The notes: generated by a model from the letters alone, not told the origin. Counted from the stretch's first letter, positions 1 to 9,126 are shown. The stretch: 64,000 nucleotides of DNA from Pseudomonadota bacterium (GCA_021325135.1 JAJPHT010000013.1:1-64000), one strand, 5' to 3'. Translations and numbers: made by a program.

Positions 1-14
1 CGGCCGCGCCGACT

Positions 15-1895
15 CTACGGGAACGAGCCCTCCAGGGTCACGTTCGAGGCCAGGAAGTAGCCGCGGGCGTGGTGGAGGGGCGCGTTGTTCACGTAGTCGT
101 CGAAGCTGGCGTGGTACTCGGGGAAGAGGCGCACGAACGTCGCCTGCGTGCCCGGGAGGTCCACGTGGAACGTCTGCGGCACGCCATACGTCGCGTTGAC
201 GGACGCCACGGTCTGGAAGCTGACGCCGTCGGTGCTGACCTCGACGTAGGCGAGCGTCGTCTGGGGCTCCGTCTCGTGGCCCTCGAACCAGTCGTCCTGG
301 CGGAAGGGCGCCAGCGTGAAGGAGCCGCCGACGCCGGTCAACGTCGCGCCCTGCCCCGCCACGTAGGTGTGGAAGAAGCTGGCCGCGTCGTAGCGGTCGA
401 CGCCGCCGAACGTGCACGGGTGGGTCGCGAAGAACGCCTCCATGACCTGGCCTTGCGCGCAGTCCAGGGGCTTCACGCCGGCGGTGGTCGTGACGTTCAC
501 GGGCGCGGCGGAGACGTCGTCCGCCTGCACGAGGAACTGCGTGTGGTCCAGGTAGCCCGAGAGGCCCTGCGAGGCGGAGAGCGGCTCGTGGACGCGCAGG
601 AAGCGGAACTCCTGGCCCGAGCCCGTGAGGTGGATGTCCACGGTCTGGCGCTCGGTGAGGAGCACGTAGTCCGCGGTGCCAAGCTCGGTCCAGGTCGTTC
701 CGTCCAGGCTCGACTCGACGTGGAGCTTCGTGGTGGGGTCCGCGCTGGGGGCGACCTCGGTGGGGGGCGCGAACATCTGCTCGACGCTGTACGCGATGCC
801 GTCCATGCTGCGGAAGGCGTAGGTCGCGCCGCCGAAGTAGTACGTGTGGTGGCCGTCGTGGATCCAGCACGTGCCGTGCGTGGCGCTGTACTCCATGGCC
901 CAGTGGTCGTAGAAGGGGTCGCCGCCGCAGATCTCGCTGAGCACGCGGTCCACGGGGTGGACGACGGCGGGGAACGTCGCGTCGACGCGCAGGCCGTTGC
1001 CGTCCACCACGCGCGAGCCCACGACGTGGTCGCCCACGGAGAGGCTGAGGTTGGTCTGGTCGCCGGGCGTCTCGAAGATGCCGTCGTTGTCGGCGTCCCA
1101 CGAGAAGGTGAAGGGCCCGGTGCCGGTGCGGTCGAAGGCGAAGACGTGCTGGACGTCGTGCGTGCCCCAGTCCATGCGGGCGGGGGGCGCGGTGATGGCG
1201 ATGGGGGAGGCGGGCGACGCGGTGACGACGACGTGCGCCGTGACGGGGCCGTTGAGGTAGCCCTTGACGAGGGCGGTCCAGTGGCCCGCGACGGGGTTGT
1301 CGATGGTCACGGCCTCGGGGTCGCTGCTGCTCTCGCCCTGCGTGCCGCCGACGTTGTTGCCGGAGGGGTCCACGAGGTCGAAGTCCAGGTCGTAGTTGCC
1401 GTTGCTCCAGGACGCGGTGCCCTGGATGCGGCCCGTGCCCGCGGCCACGTCGAAGCCCAGGGAGCCCTGCGTGAGGGGCACGCCGCCCACGACGCCCAGC
1501 GCGGGCGCGGTGAGGCTGACGTTGCCTTCGAGGACCTTGGAGGTGTGGTCCACCGCGACGATCACGCTGTCCGTGGAGACGGCGCCCAGGGAGTCGGTGA
1601 CCGAGAGGTTGAGCGTGTGGAATCCCGAGGCGAGGCCCGTCGCGTCGAAGCTGGTGGCGAGGCTGCCGGGCGCGCCGAAGCGGGCCGAGGAGCCGCCGTA
1701 GGTCCAGCTGACGGTGTACGGGGGCGTCCCGCCGATGGCGGCGCCCTTCATGGCGAGGGCTGCGCCGTCCAGGGACCAGGAGCTGGCCCCCGCGTCCGCC
1801 GTCAGGGGCGCGGAGGCGCCCCCGGCAGGGACCATCAGGGCAAGAAGCGGGGTCAAGGGGACCAATAGGGCAAGCGCAAGGGATCGCACGCGCAC
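15..1895 (-). CDS. Large secreted PKD/discoidin-like surface protein
   Basis: A 626-residue exported protein of unknown substrate. It opens with an Arg-flanked signal peptide (residues 1-29, ending in GGASA). Two PKD-like beta-sandwich domains follow, at about 33-115 and 235-315, the second carrying a DADNDGIFETPG-type Ca-binding-like loop. A jelly-roll segment at about 125-225 resembles pre-peptidase C-terminal domains. The last 300 residues look like two discoidin-type modules (phrases such as VESSLDGTTWTELG and VEVSTDGVSFQTV). No C-terminal membrane anchor is visible, so it is probably released or held by other means. The start is GTG with no clear ribosome site. A role in surface binding of carbohydrate is inferred from the domain types only. 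Confidence 0.8.
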   Translation of the reverse strand: MRVRSLALALLVPLTPLLALMVPAGGASAPLTADAGASSWSLDGAALAMKGAAIGGTPPYTVSWTYGGSSARFGAPGSLATSFDATGLASGFHTLNLSVTDSLGAVSTDSVIVAVDHTSKVLEGNVSLTAPALGVVGGVPLTQGSLGFDVAAGTGRIQGTASWSNGNYDLDFDLVDPSGNNVGGTQGESSSDPEAVTIDNPVAGHWTALVKGYLNGPVTAHVVVTASPASPIAITAPPARMDWGTHDVQHVFAFDRTGTGPFTFSWDADNDGIFETPGDQTNLSLSVGDHVVGSRVVDGNGLRVDATFPAVVHPVDRVLSEICGGDPFYDHWAMEYSATHGTCWIHDGHHTYYFGGATYAFRSMDGIAYSVEQMFAPPTEVAPSADPTTKLHVESSLDGTTWTELGTADYVLLTERQTVDIHLTGSGQEFRFLRVHEPLSASQGLSGYLDHTQFLVQADDVSAAPVNVTTTAGVKPLDCAQGQVMEAFFATHPCTFGGVDRYDAASFFHTYVAGQGATLTGVGGSFTLAPFRQDDWFEGHETEPQTTLAYVEVSTDGVSFQTVASVNATYGVPQTFHVDLPGTQATFVRLFPEYHASFDDYVNNAPLHHARGYFLASNVTLEGSFP

Positions 1896-2034
1896 GGAAG
1901 CCTTCCTCGAGGCGCGAGGCCGGCTGCCCCCTCATGAGCTTTCGCGTGAAACCCTTGCAAGGGACGGACGCAGGCAATGTTCCTGTTGCGCGGGTTCTTC
2001 CTGCCGAGAGCGGTCCCACGCCCGGAGGCTTCTC

Positions 2035-2394
2035 GTGCGATCTCTCCTCGTCGGCTTCGCGCTCTTCCTGACCCTTCTTCATGCGGCCCCCCTCGCGATG
2101 GCGACCTGCTCCGACTCAGGCTCGCTGCTCTGCTCGTGGAACCCGGAGCCTCCTGGCGGATGCGGCATCGGCATCGGCGGCCCTCCCGGCGGCCCGTGCG
2201 CCCAAGGCGACTGGACCTGCGTGTACTGGGAGCCCCAGAGCCTCGGGTGGGCTTGCCTCTACAGCCAGCCCGTCTCGGGGGACGGCGTGAGCGTGCCCAA
2301 CGTCGGCGTGGGCGGCACGCAGCTTTGCACCCGCATCCACTGCTCCTTCCCGCTGCCCAAGACGGAGTGCCCCTACATCGCGACGGACTGCTGA
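2035..2394 (+). CDS. Small secreted Cys-rich protein
   Basis: A 119-residue protein with a signal peptide from a GTG start (MRSLLVGFALFLTLLHAA, cleavage after AMA near residue 23). The mature part is rich in Cys, Gly and Trp and carries ten or so cysteines, suggesting a disulfide-stabilised extracellular domain. It ends ECPYIATDC. I do not recognise a family. It faces away from the large secreted protein and its stop lies 4 bp from the convergent aceA stop. An upstream in-frame extension exists, but the signal peptide decides this start. Confidence 0.6.
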   Translation: MRSLLVGFALFLTLLHAAPLAMATCSDSGSLLCSWNPEPPGGCGIGIGGPPGGPCAQGDWTCVYWEPQSLGWACLYSQPVSGDGVSVPNVGVGGTQLCTRIHCSFPLPKTECPYIATDC

Positions 2395-2398
2395 GCGC

Positions 2399-3718
2399 TT
2401 AGTGGAACTGCTCCGACTCCGTGGAGCCCTTGAGGGCCAGCGTGCTGGCGGTGCCCCCGGAGATGACCTGGCTCACGTCGTCGAAGTAGCCCGTGCCCAC
2501 CTCGCGCTGGTGCTTCGTCGCCGTGTAGCCCTCCTTCTCCAGCGCGAACTCGCGCTCCTGGAGCTCCACGTAGGCGCTCATGCCGCGCTCCGAGTAGCCG
2601 CGCGCCAGCTCGAACATGGAGAGGTTGAGGGCGTGGAAGCCGGCCAGCGTGATGAACTGGAACCTGTAGCCCATCTCGCCCAGCGCGTCCTGGAAGCGCG
2701 CGATGGTCGCGTCGTCCAGGTGCTTCCGCCAGTTGAACGAGGGCGAGCAGTTGTAGGCCAGGAGCTTGTGGGGGAACTTCGCGCGGATGGCCTCCGCGAA
2801 CTGCCGCGCCTCGTCGAGGTTGGGCTTCGACGTCTCGACCCACAGCACGTCGGCGTAGGGCGCGTAGGCGAGGCCCCGCGCGATGCTGCTCTCCATGCCT
2901 GATTTTACGCGGTAGTACCCTTCGGGCGTGCGCTCGCCCGTGCAGAAGGGCTGGTCGCGCGGGTCCACGTCGGAGGTCAGCAGGTTGGCGCCCAGGGAGT
3001 CGGTGCGCGCGACGATGAGGGTGGGCACGCCGCACACGTCGGCCGCGAGGCGCGCCGCGGTGAGCGTGCGGACGTGCTGCTGCGTGGGGATGAGCACCTT
3101 GCCCCCCATGTGGCCGCACTTCTTCTCGCTGGCCAGCTGGTCCTCCCAGTGGACGCCCGCGGCGCCGGCCTCGATCATGCTCTTCATCAGTTCGTAGGCG
3201 TTGAGCGGCCCGCCGAAGCCGGCCTCCGCGTCGGCGAGGATGGGCGCCATCCAGTGCCGTCCGGGCTTCTGCTCGTGCCATTCGATCTGGTCCGCCTGGC
3301 GCAGCGCGTTGTTGATGCGCCGCACGAGCTCGGGCACGGAGTTCACCGCGTAGAGGCTCTGGTCGGGGTACATCTTGCCCGACGCGTTGTTGTCCGCCGC
3401 CGTCTGCCAGCCGGAGAGGTAGATGGCCTGGAGGCCGGCCTTGACCATCTGGATGGCCTGGTTGCCGGTGAGCGCGCCCAGGGCCTTGACGTGGCGCTCG
3501 GTCTGCATGAGGTGCCAGAGGCGCTCCGCGCCCATGCGGGCCAGGGTGTGCTCCACCTGGAAGGAGCCGCGCAGGCGCACGACGTCCGCGGCGGAGTAGT
3601 CGCGGCGCACGCCCTTCCAGCGCGCGTCGGAGGCCCACGCGTGCTCCAGCCTCCTCGCCTCGGCGTGGATCGTCTCGGTCACGTTGAGCGTGGCGGGCGG
3701 CGTGAGGTTCTGCTTCAT
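2399..3718 (-). CDS. aceA: Isocitrate lyase
   Basis: Cleaves isocitrate to glyoxylate and succinate, the first step of the glyoxylate shunt, in the cytoplasm. The 439-residue length is typical of the bacterial-type enzyme. The catalytic KKCGH motif is at residues 199-203, preceded by the WEDQ Mg-binding segment at 191-194. The C-terminus (GSTESEQFH) resembles that of enterobacterial AceA. It lies 4 bp downstream of aceB on the same strand, so the two are almost certainly cotranscribed. The ATG is preceded by the palindrome TGATATCA, which overlaps the intergenic junction. Identification is very secure; a bacterial origin by transfer is inferred from the bacterial-type sequence. Confidence 0.97.
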   Translation of the reverse strand: MKQNLTPPATLNVTETIHAEARRLEHAWASDARWKGVRRDYSAADVVRLRGSFQVEHTLARMGAERLWHLMQTERHVKALGALTGNQAIQMVKAGLQAIYLSGWQTAADNNASGKMYPDQSLYAVNSVPELVRRINNALRQADQIEWHEQKPGRHWMAPILADAEAGFGGPLNAYELMKSMIEAGAAGVHWEDQLASEKKCGHMGGKVLIPTQQHVRTLTAARLAADVCGVPTLIVARTDSLGANLLTSDVDPRDQPFCTGERTPEGYYRVKSGMESSIARGLAYAPYADVLWVETSKPNLDEARQFAEAIRAKFPHKLLAYNCSPSFNWRKHLDDATIARFQDALGEMGYRFQFITLAGFHALNLSMFELARGYSERGMSAYVELQEREFALEKEGYTATKHQREVGTGYFDDVSQVISGGTASTLALKGSTESEQFH

Positions 3719-3722
3719 GATA

Positions 3723-5282
3723 TCACTCCAGGTGCTCGTAGGCCGGAAGGGTCAGGAACTCGGGGAAGTCGGGGGCGAGCGCCACGCGCTCGAAGAGGGT
3801 GCGGGCCTGGGCGAGGCGGGGAAGGCCCTCCTTCTGGAGCTTCACCGTCTCCTCGTCGACGACGCGGCGCGCCGCCTCGGCGGAGAAGACGCCGTGGTGG
3901 ACCCACTGCCAGACCTGGCTGCGGCTGATCTCCGCCGTCGCGGCGTCCTCCATGAGGTTGTGGATGGCGACCGCGCCGTTGCCGCGCAGCCATGCCTCCA
4001 GGTAGCGGATGCCCACCTCCACGTCGATGCGCAGGCCGGCCTCGGTGGCCTTGCCGCCCGGGACGTGGAAGTCGAGAAGCTGCTTCGCCTGCACGTTCAC
4101 GTCGGGGCGCTGGCGGCCCGCCTGGTTGGGCTTGCCCTGGAGCGCGGACTCGAAGACCTCCATGGCGACGGGCACGAGGTCCGGGTGCGCGACCCACGTG
4201 CCGTCGAAGCCGTCGCGGCTCTCGCGCAGCTTGTCCTCGCGGACCTTCGCCAGCGCCGTCTCGGTCACGGCGGGGTCCTTGCGGTTGGGGATGAACGCGG
4301 CCATGCCGCCCATGGCGAACGCGCCGCGCTTGTGGCACGTCTTCACGAGAAGCTCGGTGTACGCGCGCATGAAGGGCGTCGTCATGGTGAGCTGCGCGCG
4401 GTCGGGCAGCGTCACGTCGCGCCGGTTGCGGAACTTCTTGATCACGCTGAAGAGGTAGTCCCAGCGGCCCGCGTTGAGCCCCACCGCGTGGTCGCGAAGC
4501 TCATGGAGGATCTCCTCCATCTCGAAGGCCGCGAGGATCGTCTCCACGAGGACGGTCGCCTTGAACGAGCCGTGGGGCGCGCCGAGGCGCTCCTCGCTGA
4601 AGGAGAAGACCTCGTCCCAGAGGCGCGCCTCCAGGTGGCTCTCCATCTTGGGGAGGTAGAAGGCCGGCGTCTGCCCCTTGGCGAGCAGCCGGCGCGCGTT
4701 GTGGAAGGCGAAGAGGCCGAAGTCGACGAGGCTGCCGCTCGCGGGCTGGCCGTCGACGAGGAGGTGCTTCTCCACGAGGTGCCAGCCGCGCGGGCGCACC
4801 ATGAGGACGGCGACCTTCTCGCGCAGGTGATAGCTTTTCTCGGGCGTGTCGAGGCGGATGGTCCGCTCGATGGCGTCGACGAGGTTCGCCTGGCCCGTGA
4901 CGAGGTTCTCCCACGTGGGCGCGTTGGCGTCCTCGAAGTCGGCCATGAAGCAGCACGCGCCGCTGTTGAGCGCGTTGATGACCATCTTGCGGTCCGTGGG
5001 CCCGGTGATCTCCACGCGGCGGTCCTGGAGGTCCTTGGGGATGGGCGCCACGCGCCACTCGCCTTCGCGGACGCGGCGCGTCTCGGGCAGGAAGTCGGGC
5101 CACTCGCCGGCGTCCAGGCGTTTCTGCCGCTCGGCGCGCGCCGCCAGGAGGCGCTCCCGGGTGGGGCCGAAGCGCCTCTGGAGGTCCGCCACGAAGGCCA
5201 GCGCCTCCGGGGTCAGGATGCGGCCGTCGGCAGGGGTGGGCGGGCCCCGGACCTGGACGCCGGGGACGGGGGGAGCGGCCAT
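3723..5282 (-). CDS. aceB: Malate synthase A
   Basis: Condenses glyoxylate with acetyl-CoA to malate, completing the glyoxylate shunt with the adjacent aceA. At 519 residues it matches the A-isoform length. Family segments are visible: [12 protein letters not shown] at 162-173, an acidic Mg-binding stretch [13 protein letters not shown] near 250-262 and the signature [12 protein letters not shown] just after it. The C-terminal part has the conserved SRSQVWQW helix. ATG start at 5282, with a TATA-like element about 30 bp upstream and a perfect palindrome just beyond it, so expression is probably controlled at this promoter for both genes. The first gene of an aceB-aceA operon. Confidence 0.97.
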   Translation of the reverse strand: MAAPPVPGVQVRGPPTPADGRILTPEALAFVADLQRRFGPTRERLLAARAERQKRLDAGEWPDFLPETRRVREGEWRVAPIPKDLQDRRVEITGPTDRKMVINALNSGACCFMADFEDANAPTWENLVTGQANLVDAIERTIRLDTPEKSYHLREKVAVLMVRPRGWHLVEKHLLVDGQPASGSLVDFGLFAFHNARRLLAKGQTPAFYLPKMESHLEARLWDEVFSFSEERLGAPHGSFKATVLVETILAAFEMEEILHELRDHAVGLNAGRWDYLFSVIKKFRNRRDVTLPDRAQLTMTTPFMRAYTELLVKTCHKRGAFAMGGMAAFIPNRKDPAVTETALAKVREDKLRESRDGFDGTWVAHPDLVPVAMEVFESALQGKPNQAGRQRPDVNVQAKQLLDFHVPGGKATEAGLRIDVEVGIRYLEAWLRGNGAVAIHNLMEDAATAEISRSQVWQWVHHGVFSAEAARRVVDEETVKLQKEGLPRLAQARTLFERVALAPDFPEFLTLPAYEHLE

Positions 5283-5308
5283 GCGTCACCGGGTGCCCCA
5301 AGGGCTGG

Positions 5309-5333
5309 CATATACCCTGCTCCTGGCAGGAGC
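5309..5333 (-). promoter_or_regulatory. aceBA promoter: TATA box and operator-like palindrome
   Basis: On the minus strand GTATATG (5309-5315) lies 27-33 bp before the aceB ATG, the spacing of a leaderless archaeal promoter. Directly upstream is the perfect inverted repeat GCTCCTG-G-CAGGAGC (5319-5333), where an activator or repressor responsive to carbon source could bind. The assignment as operator is inference from position and symmetry. Confidence 0.55.
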
Positions 5334-5448
5334 CGGGATGTGACGTAGAACATCACGCGGAATTGGAGCTTGGCGCCGCACGGTCTTGCGAAAGGAAGCA
5401 AGCAGGGGCGCCCAGGGGTGCCCTCCAGCGGAAAAGAGGGGGTTGGCG

Positions 5449-5565
5449 TTAGAGGACCGCGACCTGCTGCTGGCAGTCGCGGCAGTTCTTGACGTGGAGC
5501 CTCAGGAGGTCGAAGTCGCCCGGGGTCGGCTGGTACTGGAGGCCGAAGACGCAGGTTCGTTCCAT
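5449..5565 (-). CDS. 38-residue putative zinc-finger micro-protein
   Basis: A short reading frame starting at ATG 5565 and ending TAA. It encodes a 38-residue protein with Cys5 and the motif HVKNCRDCQQQ, an H-x3-C-x2-C arrangement as in anti-sigma-type or short archaeal zinc fingers. Third codon positions are almost all G or C, as in real genes here. It is divergent from the ABC exporter at 5717, with a 17-bp palindrome between the two. No family is recognised; a small regulatory or metal-binding role is a guess. Confidence 0.5.
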   Translation of the reverse strand: MERTCVFGLQYQPTPGDFDLLRLHVKNCRDCQQQVAVL

Positions 5566-5621
5566 GACAAGGCCTCTCAGCCCCACCGTGGATGAAGCTT
5601 CGGGCGCCGACCCGCAACAAT

Positions 5622-5638
5622 GTGACTTTCCAAGTCAC
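5622..5638. promoter_or_regulatory. 17-bp operator-like palindrome
   Basis: GTGACTT-TCC-AAGTCAC is a perfect 7-bp inverted repeat with a 3-bp centre. It sits between the divergent 38-residue micro-ORF (start 5565) and the ABC exporter (start 5717), where a single regulator could act on both. It is AT-richer than its surroundings. Confidence 0.5.
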
Positions 5639-5716
5639 GTCCTTTGTCCAGGTCGGTCTGGAGCCGACCCGGAGGGTGGATCAGCCTCAAGCCAATGGGC
5701 CCCGTAGGGCCGCTCC

Positions 5717-6730
5717 TTGGCCGACATCGCCATCCGGACGCGGGCGCTCACGAAGACGTTCCCGCCCAAGAAGCGCCGCCTCCTGGAGGTCGTCCGGCGC
5801 GAGCCGAAGAAGCCCGCCTTCACCGCCCTGGCCGGCGTCGACCTGGACGTGGAGCGCGGGGAATTGTTCGGCCTGCTGGGGCCCAACGGCGCGGGGAAGA
5901 CGACGCTGGTGAAGATCCTCAGCACGCTGCTGCTGCCCACGGAGGGCGAGGCCACGGTCTCCGGCCTCGATGTGCGGCGCGACGCGGAGGAGGTCCGCAA
6001 GCGCGTGGGCGTCGTCCTGGGGGGCGACCGCGCCCTCTATTGGCGCCTCACCGCGCGGGAGAACCTCTGGTACTTCAGCCAGCTCTACGACATGCCCGGC
6101 GCCAAGGCCAAGAAGGAGATCGAGCGCGTCCTCGCGCAGGTGGGCCTCACCGACCGCGCGGACGACCGCGTGGAGAACTACAGCAAGGGGATGAAGCAGC
6201 GGCTCCACATCGCGCGCGGCCTCCTCACCGACCCCGAGATCCTGCTCCTCGACGAGCCCACCATCGGCCTCGATCCGCACGCGGGCCGGAGCCTGCGCGC
6301 GCTGGTGCGCAAGCTCGTGGACGAGGACCACCGCACCGTGATCCTCACGACGCACTACATGTACGAGGCCGACGAGCTCTCCGACCGCATCGGCGTGCTC
6401 CACAAGGGGAAGATCATCGCCCTGGACACCAGCGCGGGCCTCAAGGCGCGCTACGCCAAGGAGAAGGCCCTCGTCGTGCGCGTGAAGGGCGACCCCGCGG
6501 CGGCGGAGGCGATCCTGCGCGGCGAGGGCGACGTGCGCCGCGTCGAGGGCGGGCTGCGCCTCGCGGGCGACCTGCCCCAAGAGCGGATCAGCGACATCGC
6601 GGCGCGCCTCGCCAAGGCGGGCGTCCCCCTGCTGGGCCTCCAGATGGAGGAGCCCTCCCTGGAGGACGTGTTCGTGGCGCTCACGGGCGAAGGGCTCGTG
6701 GATGCGCCGCCCGAGGGGGACGACGAGTGA
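5717..6730 (+). CDS. ABC exporter ATP-binding subunit
   Basis: Cytoplasmic ATPase (337 residues) of an ABC-2 type exporter, which powers the two permeases downstream. Walker A GPNGAGKTT is at 55-63, the ABC signature YSKGMKQ at 155-161 and Walker B ILLLDEP at 175-181. The H-loop histidine follows in TTHYMYEADEL. The C-terminal 100 residues form the small extra domain typical of the drug/polysaccharide exporter ATPases (CcmA/DrrA-like, COG1131-like). Start is TTG at 5717, since the fold begins immediately after it. Substrate cannot be told from sequence. The permease gene starts 157 bp downstream after a large inverted repeat. Confidence 0.9.
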   Translation: MADIAIRTRALTKTFPPKKRRLLEVVRREPKKPAFTALAGVDLDVERGELFGLLGPNGAGKTTLVKILSTLLLPTEGEATVSGLDVRRDAEEVRKRVGVVLGGDRALYWRLTARENLWYFSQLYDMPGAKAKKEIERVLAQVGLTDRADDRVENYSKGMKQRLHIARGLLTDPEILLLDEPTIGLDPHAGRSLRALVRKLVDEDHRTVILTTHYMYEADELSDRIGVLHKGKIIALDTSAGLKARYAKEKALVVRVKGDPAAAEAILRGEGDVRRVEGGLRLAGDLPQERISDIAARLAKAGVPLLGLQMEEPSLEDVFVALTGEGLVDAPPEGDDE

Positions 6731-6769
6731 GCTTCCCCGCTCGGTCCCAGCGCGCTCCGCGCGGGGAAA

Positions 6770-6841
6770 CCCCGAATCTCCGAATCTCAGAATCTCCGAC
6801 CAGGGATTTCTCGATTGATTCTGAGATTCGGAGATCCGGGG
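6770..6841. repeat. 24-bp inverted repeat inside the ABC exporter operon
   Basis: Arms at 6770-6793 and 6818-6841 pair at 23 of 24 positions around a 24-nt loop. The core is the internally repetitive GAATCTCCGAATCTCAGAAT. It is clearly AT-richer than the flanking genes. In RNA it would form a long hairpin between the ATPase and first permease genes. That could lower downstream expression, or it may be a small palindromic mobile repeat. No T-run follows, so a simple intrinsic terminator is unlikely. Confidence 0.75.
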
Positions 6842-6887
6842 CTGTTTCCGCCGGAGGCGGTCGAGCCCGCCAGGGAGGCGCGACAAG

Positions 6888-7721
6888 ATGAGCCTCATGA
6901 GCTATGCCCGCGTCATCCGCGCCGGGATCAAGAAGAACTGGATCCTCAGCGTCACGTATCCGACGTGGCTCCTCAACCGCATCTTCGGCCCTATCGTGTG
7001 GATCAGCATCTCGCTCTTCGGCTACCTTGCCCTCGTGCCCGAGGCCACCATCCGCGCCGCGTTCGTGCGCAGCGGCAACGGGCCCGACTTCGCGGCGTTC
7101 CTCATCCTGGGGCAGACCATCTTCTCCCTCTTCAGCACGCTCAACTTCCGCGGCGGCATGAGCATCCAGCGCGAGCGCTGGCAGGGCACGCTGGAGGTCG
7201 TGCTCCTGGCGCCCACCTCCCGCGTCGCGTTCATCCTGGGCGAGACGGTCTACGGCCTCCTGGACGGCGGCTGGACGATCCTGCTGGCGCTCCTCGTCAC
7301 GGGCTTCGCCTACGGCGCGGGCTTCCGCATCGCGGACCCGCTGCTTGCGCTGGTCATCCTGCTGCTCACGCTCTCGGCGATGGTCGCGCTCTCGCTCTTC
7401 TTCGCCGCGTTCTACGTGCTCACCCGCAGCGCGGGGCCCCTCTCCAACGCCATCCAGACGCCCGTGCGCTTCTTCACGGGCACGAACTTCCCCGTGAGCG
7501 CGCTGCCCTCGTTCCTCCAGGCGATCTCCTTCGCGCTCCCCATGACCTACGGCATGATCGCCACGCGCGAGGTCTTCACCGGCTCCGGCTCGTGGGGGAG
7601 CCTCGCGCCCACGATCCTGGCCCTGGCGGGCTTCACGGCGTTCTTCTGGACGCTGGGCGTCGTGCTGGTGAAGCGGATGGAGAACCTCGCCAAGACCAGG
7701 GGGACGCTCCATACCTACTGA
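6888..7721 (+). CDS. ABC-2 type exporter permease 1
   Basis: Integral membrane subunit, 277 residues with about six membrane segments in the ABC-2 arrangement. There is a short cytoplasmic N-terminus, then a first helix near residues 25-48, an amphipathic GTLEVVLLAPTSR segment near 100-115 that contacts the ATPase, and a last helix near 235-260. ATG start at 6888; an in-frame second ATG is at 6897. It partners with the ATPase at 5717 and the second permease, whose frame overlaps its stop. The two distinct permeases suggest a heterodimeric pore. Substrate unknown. Confidence 0.88.
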   Translation: MSLMSYARVIRAGIKKNWILSVTYPTWLLNRIFGPIVWISISLFGYLALVPEATIRAAFVRSGNGPDFAAFLILGQTIFSLFSTLNFRGGMSIQRERWQGTLEVVLLAPTSRVAFILGETVYGLLDGGWTILLALLVTGFAYGAGFRIADPLLALVILLLTLSAMVALSLFFAAFYVLTRSAGPLSNAIQTPVRFFTGTNFPVSALPSFLQAISFALPMTYGMIATREVFTGSGSWGSLAPTILALAGFTAFFWTLGVVLVKRMENLAKTRGTLHTY

Positions 7722-8559
7722 CCGCCTCGCGCGCTGGGGGAGGACCTTCGCCTCCACGTTCCACGCCAACCTCCTCGCCCAGTTTCGCGGCTACACGCTC
7801 TCGGGCTGGACTATCAGCGCAATCCTCAGCCCCGTGTTCCTCTTCGCGGGCGCCTACGTCGTCCTCGTGTTCCTGGGCGAAGGCGCGAGCCCGTCGAAGT
7901 TCTTCGCGCTCACCGGATACCCGAGCTACATCGCGTTCGTGATCCTGGGCGTCGCGTTCAACGGCCTCGCCACGAGCGCGCTGGAGGACGGCGGGAACGC
8001 CATCTACGAGGAGGAGAGCAACGGCACCTGGGACGTGCTCAGCCTCGCGCCGTTCAACCGCTTCGTGTGGATGTTCGCCAAGACGCTGGCGGGGCTCGTC
8101 ACGGGCTTCGTCGACTTCTTCGCCGTCCTGCTCCTGGGCGCCGTCGTCTTCCACGTCGCGCCCACGCTCCACGGCCTCCTCGTCGCGATGGTGGGCATCG
8201 CGCTGACCCTCGTCGCGCTCCAAGGGCTGGGCTTCGCCATGGCCGCGCTGGGCCTGCGCTGGAAGCAGCCCTACGCGCTGGCGTTCATCCTGAGCCCCGT
8301 CGTCGTCCTGCTCTCCGGCATGATGTTCCCCATCCAGGCGCTGCCCGCATGGCTGCGGCCCCTCTCCAACGCGCTGCCCCTCACGCACGGGCTCACCATC
8401 GTGCGCGACGGGCTGCTCTTGGATCGCGGCTTCTCGGACCTGCTGCCGGTCTTCGCGCGCCTGCTGGCGACTGGCGCAGTGCTCATGGTCATCGGCTTCG
8501 CGTCGTTCCGCCACATGGAGAAGCGGGCGCGCGAGCGCGGCACGCTGGGCCGCTACTGA
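7711..8559 (+). CDS. ABC-2 type exporter permease 2, start codon non-canonical
   Basis: Second membrane subunit of the exporter. The first standard start in frame is GTG 7834, but that would cut away most of the N-terminal region. Homology-like sequence (FHANLLAQFRGYTLSGWTIS, then ILSPVFLFAG) continues upstream to about 7711, where the only candidate is ATA overlapping the previous stop. Beyond that the frame hits a stop. It keeps the ATPase-contacting segment GTWDVLSLAPFNR and about six membrane helices. Either a rare start codon is used or a base is wrong here. Start uncertain; the identity as permease is secure. Confidence 0.8.
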   Translation: MPTDRLARWGRTFASTFHANLLAQFRGYTLSGWTISAILSPVFLFAGAYVVLVFLGEGASPSKFFALTGYPSYIAFVILGVAFNGLATSALEDGGNAIYEEESNGTWDVLSLAPFNRFVWMFAKTLAGLVTGFVDFFAVLLLGAVVFHVAPTLHGLLVAMVGIALTLVALQGLGFAMAALGLRWKQPYALAFILSPVVVLLSGMMFPIQALPAWLRPLSNALPLTHGLTIVRDGLLLDRGFSDLLPVFARLLATGAVLMVIGFASFRHMEKRARERGTLGRY

Positions 8560-8613
8560 TCGGTCGACCGGTGATCCACGAGCGCCTTGGCACCCCGTGG
8601 GGACCGGGGGCGC

Positions 8614-9075
8614 ATGCGCCGCGGTGCGCTCGCGATGCTCCTCGCGCTCCCCCTCCTGACCGGGTGCATCGCGAACGGCCGCCAGGCGCAGGAGAGCGTC
8701 ATCAAGGACGTGGCGCCCCTCCCTTCGGGCGCGCCGGGCGTGTCCCTCACCTGGGGCCCCCCGGTCGCGGACCCGGTGCGCCTGGCGCCCGGCGACTGCG
8801 CCACGCTTCCGTGGGCGCTCCAGGCGCACGCCCTCGCGCGGCCCGCCAACGTGTCGCTCTCCCTGGCGGCGAGCGGGGGCATCGACGGCCTCCTCGTGGG
8901 CCAGCTCACGCCGGAGAACTCCACGCTGGCGGGCGAGGCCGCCTCCAACGGCACCTCCATGCTCTGCGCGCCCCCCGACGCGCAGGACGCGGAAGGGCGC
9001 ATCTCCCTGGTGGCGGAGGCCGCGGGCCAGACCGTCGCCGTGAGCAGCGTCCGCATCGAGGTCCGCTCGGGGTGA
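8614..9075 (+). CDS. Lipoprotein of unknown function
   Basis: A 153-residue exported protein with a classical lipobox: MRRGALAMLLALPLLTGC, the lipid-carrying cysteine being residue 18. The mature part is a small beta-rich domain with a cysteine near residue 63 and another near 119, possibly disulfide-linked, and N-x-S/T sites. The ATG at 8614 is chosen over an upstream TTG because it places the signal peptide at the N-terminus. It follows the exporter genes on the same strand, with only 54 bp between, so a link to the exporter is possible but unproven. Confidence 0.7.
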   Translation: MRRGALAMLLALPLLTGCIANGRQAQESVIKDVAPLPSGAPGVSLTWGPPVADPVRLAPGDCATLPWALQAHALARPANVSLSLAASGGIDGLLVGQLTPENSTLAGEAASNGTSMLCAPPDAQDAEGRISLVAEAAGQTVAVSSVRIEVRSG

Positions 9076-9126
9076 GCCCGGGAAAAAGCCACAATCGCTA
9101 AGACCCGCCAGGGACGACCGGGAAGC

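Noticed and set aside
69..1868. A long plus-strand frame opposite the large secreted protein
   Set aside because: Low-complexity Arg/Gly/Val/Glu sequence without domains; it mirrors the strong minus-strand frame, which has a signal peptide and folded domains.
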